From assembly GCA_963281255.1 (NCBI GenBank), contig OY725488.1, positions 2,734,285 through 2,798,284 on the forward strand: DNA of 64,000 nt, read 5' to 3'. Position numbers and translations under genes: made by a program. Below are positions 35,001-47,000 of the stretch, in pieces. Numbering within the stretch: the first letter of the stretch is position 1; each line of letters begins with the position of its first letter. The stretch comes from Aphrocallistes beatrix. Taxonomy: Eukaryota; Porifera; Hexactinellida; Sceptrulophora; Aphrocallistidae. The notes beneath the pieces are model-generated. The model saw only the letters and a program-made list of their open reading frames with translations. It did no database searches and was not told the origin of the DNA.

Positions 35001-35186
35001 CAGGGGTATAGTGGAGGGTGAACGCAGGGGGACGCTGCCCCCCACTAATTCTTTACCAGCCAAAATTTTTTGTAAAAAAGTTTTGTTCAAAGTTTACATA
35101 CAAATTGGTGAAAATAGTTGAAGTACAGTTTTTGAACAGTCTTATCAATAAAATGCCCTCAAGGTTATTGACAACACAATCATCAA

Positions 35187-35675
35187 ATGAAAAGAAGAGG
35201 AGGGGGTACAAGAAATGAGTACAATCAGGATTATAAGAAAATTATGCTGCAGTTCAGTGTACTTGATGTAGCATTGTGGCCCACTGAAATGCCTCCTGGA
35301 TTTGGTGAAGATGAAGTGAAAAAACTTCCATCTCGGCTGATTCTGAATGTATTCAGGGATGTTGTTGATGATTTTGGTCGTAAACTGCCTGATGACTTCC
35401 AGCCACTTGTTAAGTGTACAAAGGTTATTCCATGCGGCACAGCTGAATGTGAACAAGGTTTTTCTCATATTAACATTATTATTACTGACATATGTAACAA
35501 GCTGTTGCTTTCTTATGTATCATCATTGATGTTCATCAAGTTACATGTACCACCTTTGAGCTGTTGGAAACAAACTAACTATGTATGCTAAGAAATGGTT
35601 GCGGAAACATCGTTCTTCAACTGATACCAAAACACGAATTCTATCTGCAAAAATGGTAAATGATTCTTTTAACTA
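35187..35675 (+). pseudogene. hAT transposase C-terminal dimerisation region
   Basis: An ORF of 134 codons ending with VIPCGTAECEQGFSHINIII, then LLLSYVSSLMFIKLHVPPL. This is the hAT C-terminal dimerisation domain, in the version with AECE-GFS and an IK/NxI helix. Upstream, VLDVALWPTEMPPGFGEDEV is also family-typical. After a frameshift near 35580, YAKKWLRKHRSST continues the pattern. The RNase H core is absent, so this copy cannot encode a transposase. Confidence 0.75.
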
Positions 35676-35849
35676 AAGTTATCTGTGGTTTTTGTTCACC
35701 TGTACCTTGGTTGCATTGATTCACCTGTATCCAAGGTTGTGCCAAACTCAATTATTTGAAATATTTTTGTGTAATATTGCATCAGATCATTTACTATATA
35801 ATACACACCAGAGCAATCAATTAACTCATTTTCGCTAATTCAAATCGTT

Positions 35850-36010
35850 CAGCTCATTCGTTTTATTCATTTAAATCAATTTCAGATCATTCAATTCATT
35901 CAATTCAATCAATTAAGATCATTCAAATAATTCAATTCAATTCAATTCAATTCAATTCAGATCATTCAAATAATTCGATTCAGTTCAGTTCAATTCAATT
36001 CATTTCGATT
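35850..36010. repeat. (ATTCA)n-type microsatellite
   Basis: Imperfect ATTCA/AATTC repeats. The sequence leading into it (ATATTGCATCAGATCATTTA, ATACACACCAGAGCAATCAA) recurs before the similar tract at 57070, so both belong to one dispersed repeat. Confidence 0.85.
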
Positions 36011-36328
36011 GAAATTTCAGATCGTTATATTTCAATCGACGGCAACAATGCAGATCAATCAGCTCAATCATTTCTTATTAACCAAATCAATCAAATAGAA
36101 TAAAGAAATGAAGTTTTTTCAGATAAAACTGATTTGACTCAACCTTCCCTGTAACGATAACGTTGAGTTTTATATTGATTGTTAGCAATGGGAGTTGCGT
36201 TGTTGAACGATATTGCTACACTGGGACACCCTGTATGATACACGAATTGTATTTTTTAATTTCAATGGGTAGTTGGCTAAGTGACCATCCCCCCACTATT
36301 TTTTCTAGGACTCATCCCTGCACGCAAC

Positions 36329-36425
36329 CTTTACATAACCTGCAATAATACGATTGAAGAGTTGAACCAATGCTGTCCTGTGTGTCGATGTAGAATAGAA
36401 CGTATATTTCAATTTTATATTTGAG
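36329..36425 (+). pseudogene. RING-finger exon, second half
   Basis: Reads TCNNTIEELNQCCPVCRCRI-ERIF, supplying the last Cys pairs of the RING begun at 34822. Joining across the hAT duplication leaves the two halves one base out of frame, so the gene was also mutated apart from the insertion. A stop follows after QFYI. Confidence 0.6.
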
Positions 36426-36429
36426 AAAT

Positions 36430-36920
36430 ATTAGCTTTTTCATTCCCTTCATTCAATTATTCATTTGCTTGTTCTTTTTCATTTTTTTATTTATTTTCCA
36501 TTTATTTCTTCTTTTTTCATTTATTTCTTATTCAGTCATTAAATTAAATTCGACCTATCGACTGTACAACATAGCTAAAATAAATTCTATCTATCGACTA
36601 CTTAACTGAAATAAATTCGATCCATTGACAACATGCTATTTTTTATCTATTGACAACATCAGAATTCGACCATGCATGCGCCCGATATTTATTGTACCAT
36701 GTCACAATTCTCCCCAGAATACATCATAAAGAGTGCTTGTGAAGTTTTAAGCGGAAAAAAATAAATTAACATGTTCCTTACTCAAAGCGAAATTTTTTTG
36801 AAATTTTCATAATCAACCATTTACTATATGTAAACATTAAGGTATATTCTACATCATTGACGATTTATTATTTTTTTTTAGCATCCCGAGAGAAATGTAC
36901 GCGATTATTTAAAAAAAGAA
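36430..36920. other. No gene seen
   Basis: T-rich then AT-rich DNA, with a loose repeat of RAAATAAATTCGAYCYATYGAC around 36560-36650. Confidence 0.4.
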
Positions 36921-37053
36921 TGTACACCAACCAAATAAAGTATTTGGACACTTGATTCTTGCCCTTCAAAATAGTGCAAAATTAATCTTTTCATGGAGGG
37001 CAATATGTTCAAATTCTAAGAAATTCAAAAAGTGTGATTTTAAATTAGATATA

Positions 37054-37531
37054 CACTAACCAGACAAAAGTATTTGTACACTATATTCTTCCCCATACAA
37101 ATAGTACTAAATTGATCTTTTCATGAAGGGACAAGTATTCAAACTCTAAGAGTTATTAAGAGTATGATTTAAGATTCGAAATCTTCACATTCGAATTAGT
37201 AATAGTTGAAGATTTCTGACAAATTGCTCAACTCAGTGAGTGAAATTATCAACCTGTGGCACAAGGGGTAGTACATCACCATCATGTATAGTGATAAAAA
37301 GAGACATATGTAGCACAAGATGGCAGTGATTGATAATGTGAAATAATTGGGAATTAGTAATTGATTAGAAATATCCTACAATAACTAATTCGAATGCGAA
37401 GATTTCGAATTTGAAACCCGATTAGTTGTATCACTTACCGTTTCGAAGTTTTAATCTTCATGAATAGACCCATTTTAATATTAAATGCACGTAAGATAAT
37501 GAAGTGTGCAAATACTTTTGTCCGGGTAGTG
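37054..37531. mobile_element. Tc1-type MITE, family I, TA flanks
   Basis: Left CACTAACCAGACAAAAGTAT and right inverse (ATACTTTTGTCCGGGTAGTG) flanked by TA. Related ends at 36925 and 37830-37880 show a nest or tandem of at least two copies. Confidence 0.75.
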
Positions 37532-38040
37532 TATTTTCTTTCGAGTTAATCATGGTTGAACATATCTAACAAATGACTCAACTCATTGGATTATCTTATC
37601 AGCCTGAGTCACCAGAGGTAATTCATTGCCATCATGTATTGTGGTTCAAATGTGCCTATGTGGTATAAAGTTGCACTGATTAATAATTGCATAAAAGTTA
37701 GGAATGGATGATTATTTAGAAAAACTCAACTGTGGCAAATTCGAATGTGTATATTTGAATCTGGAACCCGATTAGAATTATCCCATGCAGTTTACAAGTA
37801 ATCCTTTTCATGAAAAAGCCTATTTAGTACAATTCGTATGTGAAATAATGAAGTTTTCAAATATTTTTGTCCTATGGTTGCAGTTTTGATATCATCACAT
37901 AATATTTATTAACTACGCTTCTAATAAGTCTTCTTTTCGAACGATTAATCATTTGGTTTCATAATAACCACTTTTTTACATTTTTAATCAATGTACTGAT
38001 TATTTGAAGTATTATATATTATTTAGTTTTTACAAATAGT

Positions 38041-38347
38041 TCGTTGATATTTTCTGTTCTCGAATGTCAAAATGGTGATCCATATCTAACTTTGGAAGAA
38101 GCAATGCTGGCAAACATAGCTTTAAGTAATCCTTTAATAAATTTTGCTAACGATGTATTAATTGATGTAACATCTTATGCCGACGGAGGAAGACTATTAT
38201 TTTGTGGGTTCAAAGTCGATATATATGTTAATTTCATTGAGAATTATACTTGTCCAACTTCTTTACCTTTGGAGAAGGTTCGATTATTTTCAATATATCG
38301 AAAGACTCAAAGTGGAAGAGATATTAGACAGTCTTTACAGAGTGCAG
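38041..38347 (+). CDS. Candidate exon of an unknown gene
   Basis: After an acceptor-like TTTTTACAAATAG (ending 38040) the plus strand is open for about 100 codons. It includes ECQNGDPYLTLEEAMLANIA and FSIYRKTQSGRDIRQSLQSA, with a GT at about 38348. The residue mix looks like globular protein. I do not recognise a family, and no partner exon could be joined confidently. Confidence 0.3.
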
Positions 38348-38399
38348 TTAGTTATACTAATTTTTTAATATTTTTCTTTAATTACTTGATAAAATGATT

Positions 38400-39217
38400 T
38401 AATTATTGCATTTTCATGCTATTATATTGCATATTTCTATGTATTTCTCATGGCTTGGAATTTCCTTGCCTTTCATTTTTTTGAGTTTTAACATTTTTAT
38501 TTAATCGTGGAAAAAGCTTTTAGAAAATTTAATGGTCATACTGTATATCAGGCTGCTGTCAGGATGTTTATAATGAGGATTAAATTTTGATAGTTCAGAA
38601 TACTGACTAACTTTTTGAACCTTTTCTTTTTTTTTTGGCAGTGGTAGTTTATCTAGATCATTGAGAGAATAACTGGTACCTGTAAGCAGAGCGAAGAGGT
38701 GATTTAAAACAAAGGTAATAAGTGATCAGCATCAATAATACTATAATGATGTTATTCAAAGACTAATTCAGCATTTTGAAACCTTGTGATGTTATTTAAA
38801 ATTATCCTCTTTGCTTTCTTTTGAATTTTAAATATTGAGTGGTGTCTTTCTCAATTAGGGACATATGACAGACAGACAGACGTAATCGATAATAGGTCTG
38901 ACTATCGTGGAACATATTTTTAATAAAAGTGCCTCTAAGAATACCAGGCCAGCGAGTTTGATATATGGTCTCCCAATGCTTTATCTGTTTAGAAAATTAG
39001 TATTGTAGTCCAAATTAACTAATCGTTTAAGTATTATTAGATCTTAAAGTTTACTCTAGCAATCAGCTTAGTTTTCTCATCCCTATGGTAATTGAAGAGA
39101 TAGTATCAAGGTGCTACATATGTGACAAATGTTTATCTTATTAACTCTAATCTTCTTGAGATATTTTGTTGGTAGCGGACCCTGAAGTAGTAGAATGCAT
39201 AATAGATATAGTCCAGG
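38400..39217. other. No gene seen
   Basis: AT-rich, nothing recognised. Confidence 0.4.
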
Positions 39218-40028
39218 CATGGCCTACTACATATAAGGCGAAACAATAACTTGGGGTTTTCTAACTAGTTGCTAAAATTTTGATCAGTCATTCGATTTCG
39301 CAATAGGTTATATTTATGACGAAATTAAGGTTTAAGATCACTTCTAAGTGCTTCTGATATAATTTTTTCGTATTGAACTGAGCTGTGAATGGGTTGCGAA
39401 AAATTTGATATTTTTTCATGGAATAGTATCGCTGCATCCCTCTCCCGTTGCTGTGGGAGCACATTTGGTCAGTAGGCTCTTATCTTGGAAACTCCAATAA
39501 ACAAGCTTTCAAATTTGATCCTATTCCTATTATGTGATAATATAATTTCTAGTATGTCTAAATTCAATGGTTTACAAGTTATTAGATAAATTACCAAATG
39601 TAATCGATATGATAGAATGTCTAATAACTTGTAAACCATTCAATTTAGATATATAAATTATATTTTCGTTTAGTAGGAAGTATCCTATTGACTATCAAAT
39701 AGGCTCAAATTCGAATTCCTAGTATTTGTGGTTTTCAAGATATGACCCCAACTGACCAAATGCGTTTCCAAACAACGCTTGAAAGTGGCAGCTTTTCATG
39801 AAAAAATTCCAAAATTTTCGCATCAATCAAATATTAGTTCAGTTCTATGCGAAAGACTTGATACTAAAAGCACTTCGTAGATCCTTGAAGCACTTATGAA
39901 AATCACTAAATTCGTTATGAATATAACCTATTACATAATCGTATGATGAATGATTAAAATTTACCGACAAATATTTGTACTTTGATATCATCCTTAATAT
40001 TGAAACTCTTTTAAATTGACATATATAT
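39218..40028. mobile_element. Foldback element, family B-like copy
   Basis: Begins CATGGCCTACTACATATAAG. The arms are inverted around about 39600 (TCTAAATTCAATGGTTTACA and its inverse). The right terminus is not found because another palindromic element abuts it. Confidence 0.65.
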
Positions 40029-40610
40029 GTTGCAGTGCAAACGCGAGATTGGTGTACACGCGTGTACACTGGTGTAAACCCGGGTTTCCATTAAGTTTGA
40101 TAATCTCGCGTTTACACCAGTGTAAACGCGAGTACCTATATAATTGAATATTGTGGTTGATTTATTACTCTAAAATATGATATGATGAGACGTATACTAA
40201 TTACATCTTCTAATATCATTTATTCTCGTGTGCAATTCGATTTCAATAAGTATTATAATCTCGGTTTCTAGTTTTATTACTTAGGGAATTTTAGACACAT
40301 GCATTGAGATATTTGTGTATAGAAAAGGGACATTTGCGTAGAATTATCTTCGGTACTATTGTGGGATTGTTGCAGTGTATACGCTACCCACTGTGAACGC
40401 GTTCACACCGGTGTATAATTAATATAGTATACTGTTTTAACAATAAACAATTCATCATATCGTATTCTAGAGTAATAAATCAACCACAATATTTAATTAT
40501 ATAGGTACTCGCGTTTACACTGGTGTAAACGCGAGATTATCAAACTTAAGGAAACCCGGGTTTACACCAGTGTACACGCGTGTACACCAATCTCGCGTTT
40601 GCACTGCAAC
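40029..40610. mobile_element. Palindromic MITE, family E, about 165-bp inverted arms
   Basis: GTTGCAGTGCAAACGCGAGA at 40029 is inverted at 40591-40610. The arms match nearly perfectly over about 165 bp, containing repeated short palindromes (GTACACGCGTGTAC, GTTTACACCAGTGTAAAC). Flanked by TA-rich DNA. Confidence 0.85.
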
Positions 40611-40621
40611 ATATATATATA

Positions 40622-40960
40622 TATATATGTAACGAATTGATTTGAAAAACTCCCTGACACAGAAAGCTGATTTTGGCATGTTGGAGTCTTTTGGCTATAG
40701 CTCCACTATGTTCTGACCTCAGATGAAAAGTCTACTCATCATGAAATAATGACATCTTTGTCACCTCCTTTCTATTAGAAATTTCAGTTTTTTAACTATA
40801 ACTCAGCCATTTGGGTGCTAATTAGAGGACTAAAATACTAATATAATGTATATATTAATATGTCTCAAGTGTGTTAAAACGTTTATCCAAAAATGTTGAC
40901 TCACAATCTGTTTTGACGTCATCATTATTCATCTAAAATTAAAAAATTGACAAATTGATA
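40622..40960 (+). mobile_element. Short Helitron, family A, partial
   Basis: GTAACGAATTGATTTGAAAA through the family body to CATCATTATTCATC; the 3' hairpin is missing. Confidence 0.7.
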
Positions 40961-40971
40961 ATAATATTATA

Positions 40972-41203
40972 ATAATTATATCTCTGTAACGATTTGATTG
41001 AAGAAACTGTCAGGCGGAGAAAGCTAATTTTTGGCTTGTGGAAGTCTTTTGGCTATGGCTCCAGTAATTTCTGAGCTCAGAGCAATAATCAACTCATCAT
41101 GGTATTATACCGTCATTGTCACCTTTTTTATAATTCGAAATTCCAGTTTTTCAGCCATAACTCATTTTAAGTGATAGAAGGCTGAAATTTTAATAGAATC
41201 TGC
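40972..41203 (+). mobile_element. Short Helitron, family A, partial
   Basis: CTGTAACGATTTGATTGAAG body start, cut off at 41203 by a family B foldback element. Confidence 0.7.
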
Positions 41204-42227
41204 CATAGCCTACTTATATAAGGCCTCACAGTAACTTGGACTAGGGATGCAGCAGAATATGGTTGAACTAATACATCGGCTGCCTTAAATCATTAATCAA
41301 GCACAATAGAGCTTAGGAATGTGTTACCAGCATTATATATATGGTGTCAAAGTACCCATATCCATTGTTAAAATTTAGATTAGTCACCATATGATTTCGG
41401 AATAGGTTATATTTGTTTCAAATTTAGTGATTTTCAGAGGCCGTTTAAGCGCACTTCTAAGTGTTTTTATTATAAATTATTTAGCATAGAACTGAGATGT
41501 GAATGAGGTAATAAGAAAAATTTGGAATTTTTTATACATTCCAATGTTGCTATGGAAACGTATTTTGGTCAATTGGAGTCATATCTTGCAAACCGCATGA
41601 GCTATACTTTCAAATGTAATTCCATTTGATAGGGAATAGACTATTTCCTATTAAGTGATAATATATTTTCGACGTCTAAATTCAATGGTTTACGAGACAT
41701 TCGAGAATTCACCAAATGCGACCAGGATGATAAATTGTCTAATAACTTACATACCATGAATTTAGACAAATTGATTATATTATCACTTAATAAGAAATAG
41801 TCTATTCGCTATCAAATGGGATTACATTTGAATGTCTAGCTCCTTCGGTTTGCAAGATATGACTCCAAATGACCAAAACACGTTTCCATGGCAACACTGG
41901 AATGTATGAACAATCCATGAAAAATTTCCAAATTTTTCGTATTTATCCATTCATATCTCAGTTCTATGCTAAACATTTTGTATTAAAACACTTAGAAGTG
42001 CGCTTAAACGCCCTCTGAAAATCACTAAATGTTTCGACAAATATAACCTATTTCGCAATCTTATGGTCACTAATCTAAATTTCAACAATGGATATGGGTA
42101 CTTTGACACCATATTTATATATGCTGATAACACATTTCTAAGCTCTATTGTGCTTGATTAATGATTTAAGGCAGTTCATGTATTAGTTCAACCATCTTCT
42201 ACCACATCCCTAGTGCGGATAATTACT
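41204..42227. mobile_element. Foldback element, family B (about 1 kb)
   Basis: Starts CATAGCCTACTTATATAAGG. The arms are inverted around about 41720 (TTCAATGGTTTACGAGACAT; ACTTACATACCATGAATTTA). The right terminus has decayed. It interrupts a hAT-type gene that continues at 42228. Confidence 0.75.
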
Positions 42228-43328
42228 GTAAGTTGGTCTATGCGAGCTATATCTGGCGTAGAATCAATACTGACACCAAAATATTTAGCTTCTTTTACCT
42301 CTGATATATTAAGGGATTGTATTGTAGATGCAAGTATGTCAATGAATTCATTTCATATTGTTGACGAGAGATAAGACACATTTCCCTTTCCTGGATTTCC
42401 ATGTCTGTGTAAGTGCTCAGCAAGGAATGGATTAAATTTGGAAAGAAATTCGATGCATCCAAGATAATTCCCATTTCTTGAGCAACCAATTATTTCTGTT
42501 TCACCTCGGAAAGCTAGCCCTCTCTATGCCAGAAATCTTGTTACAGCAACAATTTATTTTTAATACTCAAATCCAATAATCCTTTTCTTTTTCTGACCGT
42601 CTCTGGAATTCAATATCAATTCGCATGCACTTTTGACGTTCAAGCCTACCAGATATGACTGAGGGATGTTCTTTAGAATGTTTATGTGACTGAATTCTTG
42701 TATATCGCATTTTTCCAATAATCAAATCCACATCGAAATCTACTTTCTAATAAATAATTACCTCTTGCAAATATTTTTCATATTGTATATAGCATAATAC
42801 TTTCCAGTAGATGTAGAATATATCAGCCAGTCTCTGATGACTCTTTCGCCAATATCTTTGTAAAATATTCTTTCCATGCATACCTTTTCTTGTTGCCAAA
42901 CATTCTACATGAGAAAATGAAACCAGATTCTATATTCTGGGAGGGAGAATTTTCAGTAAAGTATCTGATCAGTTCAGCATTAATTTCCCACTTTGTCGGA
43001 TCACTGGAGAATAAAGAATCTTGTAGTGTAACTTTTGATTCTGAAGTTGATTGTTCTGCAATTGCAATATCATCAGTACTTGTATTTCCATCATTTGCGT
43101 CTATATATTTGTCATGTTCATTTACTTCACTAGTTTCAATATCAACAATTTCAGACTGATCAGCGTCGTAAAAAATGGGATCGATATTGTTTCTTCATTT
43201 TCATGATCAGGTAGATTAACATAATTTAACAATGAATTTTTCAATTGTTTGAGGTTATCTTCTCGCTTTTGTCTTTTCTTTCTATTTTCAGCACCAGATT
43301 CATGTTTCCGTTTATACCCATTTGACAT
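42228..43328 (-). pseudogene. DUF4371/TTF-type hAT transposase, N-terminal part
   Basis: Starts at an ATG at 43328 with the family-typical YKRKHESGAENRKKRQKR. Further in, DPTKWEINAELIRYFTENSP (TTF zinc-finger region) is followed near 42300-42235 by YFGVSIDSTPDIARIDQLT, which begins the DUF4371 RNase H-like domain with its catalytic-type Asp. Several frameshifts lie between. The gene is cut at 42228 by the foldback element and its remainder is not found further left. Confidence 0.7.
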
Positions 43329-43489
43329 TTACTAGTTTCCAAAAAAATGAGAGACTTAATATATTACGAGTTTGTAGTTGTTTAACGTTTACACATTCAT
43401 ATATGTGCAATGTGCTACAAATATATGGCATTGTTACCCTGACCATATTGTTATTGGTAGCACCATAGCCTACTGTATGTAAGGCCTGT

Positions 43490-43655
43490 TTCATCGTAAC
43501 TTGACCCGCACCATGGATGTGCTACATCTATCGTAACTTGACCCGCATTAGAATGCATTATATCTATCGTAACTTGACCACATCATAACAATAGTAGAGA
43601 TATGCCTATCGTAACTTGACCCGCATCGTAATGCTTCACATCTATCGTAACTTGT
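43490..43655. repeat. Left subterminal minisatellite of the Ginger-like element
   Basis: Five TCGTAACTTG units spaced about 35 bp apart, most followed by ACCCGCAT and TATATCTA-like sequence. Inverted counterpart at 48860-49115. Confidence 0.85.
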
Positions 43656-43664
43656 GGGCTAGAG

Positions 43665-44022
43665 TGATTACCTCGGACATTCGAGATTTACAATTATTAA
43701 TTAAAACAGAATATCAGGTTTGCGCCCCAACCTTTGATTTCTAAATAGACATGTATACAAAATTTCACACCAATTTTACATGTATTATTTCTGTTAATAA
43801 TAATATAGTATGCATATACGTATAAACATAATAATTTAGTGTTGAGAAACACTGGAAAGATAGAAGCTTGAATAGTGCTTGGACAGTTGTTCTAGGTTTC
43901 GACCCTCCATAGGTCATCATCAGTTACCCGGCCTAGGGTAAGACCCAGAACTGGTCTGAGCCCCTGTTGAAAAACAGGTGTGTTTTCCCCATGACACCCC
44001 AACAGTTCCCATGACAGTTCAT
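43665..44022. other. 3' flank of the Ginger-like gene, no gene seen
   Basis: AT-rich, then a more GC-rich stretch (43900-44010) rich in short inverted repeats such as CCCTGTTGAAAAACAGG. Confidence 0.4.
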
Positions 44023-47000
44023 TTAGTGATTCGTTGAGTTGTTGCTAACATCTGGTACCTTAAATGATTCGTATTCCGAATTCATTAGGCGAATAACTGG
44101 CTCGTAATGATTGTGATTAATGTTGGATGTGTAGATGGAGATAGCATTTGGATCTCTGGCATGATCAGAATACCGATGCCAGATTTTTCGCGTCCAGAGT
44201 TTGGTAGCATCATACAGTTCTGTAGATATACATACGTCCAAGTCCAACATGCAAGAAATGGCCATCACCTCGACATCACTAGCCCATACATTATTTTCTG
44301 TCATAGCTGACGTTTTTAAGTATGTCACAGGAGATCTATCCTTACTGAAAGTCTTAAGGTACCGGTTAACGATTGATTTCCCATCCGTTACCATGTATCT
44401 GCACAATTCTGCTCTGAGCTTGGCATGGTGGTTTTCGGTGCCAGATACCATCTTAGATATGCACCTAAAGAAACAATTCCCATCCATTCCAATCTTTTCA
44501 GTCTGCCACGGAATGAACTGAGACAGAAGAGAACCGGCTAGTGCTGGTTGTTGTTCGAGGCTCTCAACATAAGCAATCCCAAGTAGTTGACACTTCTCCT
44601 TTTGCCATTGCTCAGTAATAGGATGATAGCACGGTCCTAATTTGGGGCAAGCTGGCAATCTGAATGGCATATTTTCTGTCGCGGAGGCGAATCTCTTGTT
44701 AATCAACTCCGATTCCAGGTGTTCACAATTCTGAAAGAATAAAAGACGAAAATATACTTAGAATTACATACCAGACTACGATCGTGATATAGTTAGTATG
44801 TTTACTCACAGCTGGGAATAGAACCTTGTGTGCCTACTCGATACAATGTCGGCTCTGCATGGTGGGGTTATAGCATTTGTTAGCAAAAGTTTCTTCTGTC
44901 CACTGAAGAAGCATGTTCATAACTTCTTCTCTCTAAAACACAATTGAACTGATTATATTTGATTCAAAGAAACATTTTATACATTATTAGATAATAGCAA
45001 CAAACCATTTGGAATGGAGTAACATTTTTGAGAACAGAGAATAGGGCAGTAATCGTTGGACACATCTGTCTGTTCGGTGTGTTATGAAGTAATTCATGCA
45101 GTTGCGAAATAAACGCCTCGTTTATTAATTTCTTAATTACATCATCCTATAGTTAAAGAAAATAATTAGATCAAGTCCTGGGGTTCACTCACAAAATTAT
45201 TATATAAGTTGTACACCTTAAATTGACTTACTTTGAGCAGATTTAATTCTTCCACTATTGATTCTCGTGAAATACTGAATAAATACTGTTCGTCGTTCAC
45301 ATTCGTCACCTAACAAGATTGTTAGTTAAATCATACAAAGATCTAATTAATTGAATCGAATTTTGCATCAATCTATAGGACTATACATTGGGTCTCTTGG
45401 AAGCAGAATTAGATGAAACGTGTGTATTTTTTCTCTTCAAAGGTTTTCCTCGAGATGGAAAAAGTGTATTTGTTGGTGCATCTGCTATAGTAGACTGCTT
45501 ATTGAGTGGCTACAAATATAGGTTAATATTATACTTTATAAGGTAAGGTATGCTTAATTGATCAAGTGTCATTCACCTCGAATTCGATTTCGCGCTGACG
45601 ATACTTTTTAGACAAGTGAAGAGGATAGGTAACAATACGTTGTGTTTCATCTTTGATGGCGACTACATGACTTTTTGTTACCTTTGTTGCCTCGAAAGGA
45701 CCAGTATATTTAGGTTGTTTCGATGTATTTGGAAGCTTTTTATCTTTCCTGATGTTTCGCACCAAAAACAGCTCCCCCTCTTGGATATTAGAACTAAAAT
45801 TCCAAAATTGGTTTCATATTATTAAATATCAACAATGCTAGTTATAAGGAGATTATATATAATTATCGTATATACCTATTCTTCTTCACCTTCTTATCAT
45901 AAATACGTTTTTGCGTAGATTGCTCGATTTTGATGTTTACGCGAGCTTCAGATTCATTTTGCTGTCGATTGAATTCCATTTCACTACCTAGATCATCATT
46001 TGCTTCCATTTCAATATCGAATGGGTCAACTAGAGTCTCATTAATAATTGACTCATTTTCTGATGACTGTGGTTCTTCGCTAGGGTATGTAGACAACTTC
46101 CTGCTAAGATTAAGCAAAGGAATAGCATCACATTTTCGGCCAAACATAAGTTCAAAAGATGTAAATTTCGTGGCACGCTTGATCTTAGTGTTTGCAGCCA
46201 TCACTGCAAACGGTAGCTTTGTTGGCCAAGATCCATCAGAAGTTTTTCAATTTTTCTGTAAATAAATATGCATCAAATTCGTACAATACAATACAATACA
46301 ATTTATCACGTAATATACTTTAATGGCTAGTCTGCTGCTAGTAACTATTGAATACTTGACACAATAATTACGTGCATATATACATATTTCAAAATAACTA
46401 TTTAACATAGTACCTCTTCAATATCTTGTTGTGCGCCTCCACAAGGCCATTACTTTGAGAGTAATAAGCACTTGAACGCCGGTTATCTACTCCAAGATCA
46501 TGATGCATTGCATTGAACTCCTTGAAGAGGTTGAACAATTACTTGATCATAAGGCGAAAGATAGTTGGGTAATGTTATTAAGAAATTTAAGTAAAATTCA
46601 TATTCTTTTTGTAAATATCTTAAAACTATGTGCAGGTACAGGCAATCGAATGAAATTTTAGACTATACCGGGGGGAATTATTAATGATGTTTTGTGATAA
46701 ATAAAATAAAAATACGTATCAGTGTTTTCACTGTTTTATGACAGTGTTATGAAATCATACTGTAGGAATCATGATCTGTACTTGTTACGTAAAAATCTGA
46801 GAAAGTAATCATAACAGAATGCAAATGCTTTAAAACACAACGTAGTATAAGCAACAATTTACGGCTGTTTTGAAATATTTGGTTACAAATTATTCATGAG
46901 GCATACACAGCATTTCGTTGCATGGTTTTTCACTTAGAAGTCAAATCAACACTATTGGAAACTTCATGGCAAGTTTGTATGATTTATTCCCACTTTGTCA

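Larger units (their letters stand above)
35001..36320 (+). mobile_element. hAT element inserted in a RING-finger exon, 8-bp target duplication
   Basis: Ends CAGGGGTATAGTGG and (inverse) CAGGGATGAG. CACGCAAC is duplicated at 34993-35000 and 36321-36328. It contains the C-terminal part of a hAT transposase and an (ATTCA)n tract; it looks internally deleted. Confidence 0.9.

Noticed and set aside
43900-44010. Penelope or GIY-YIG related element suggested by the CATAGGTCATCATCAG stretch
   Set aside because: Too short, and no coding sequence supports it.
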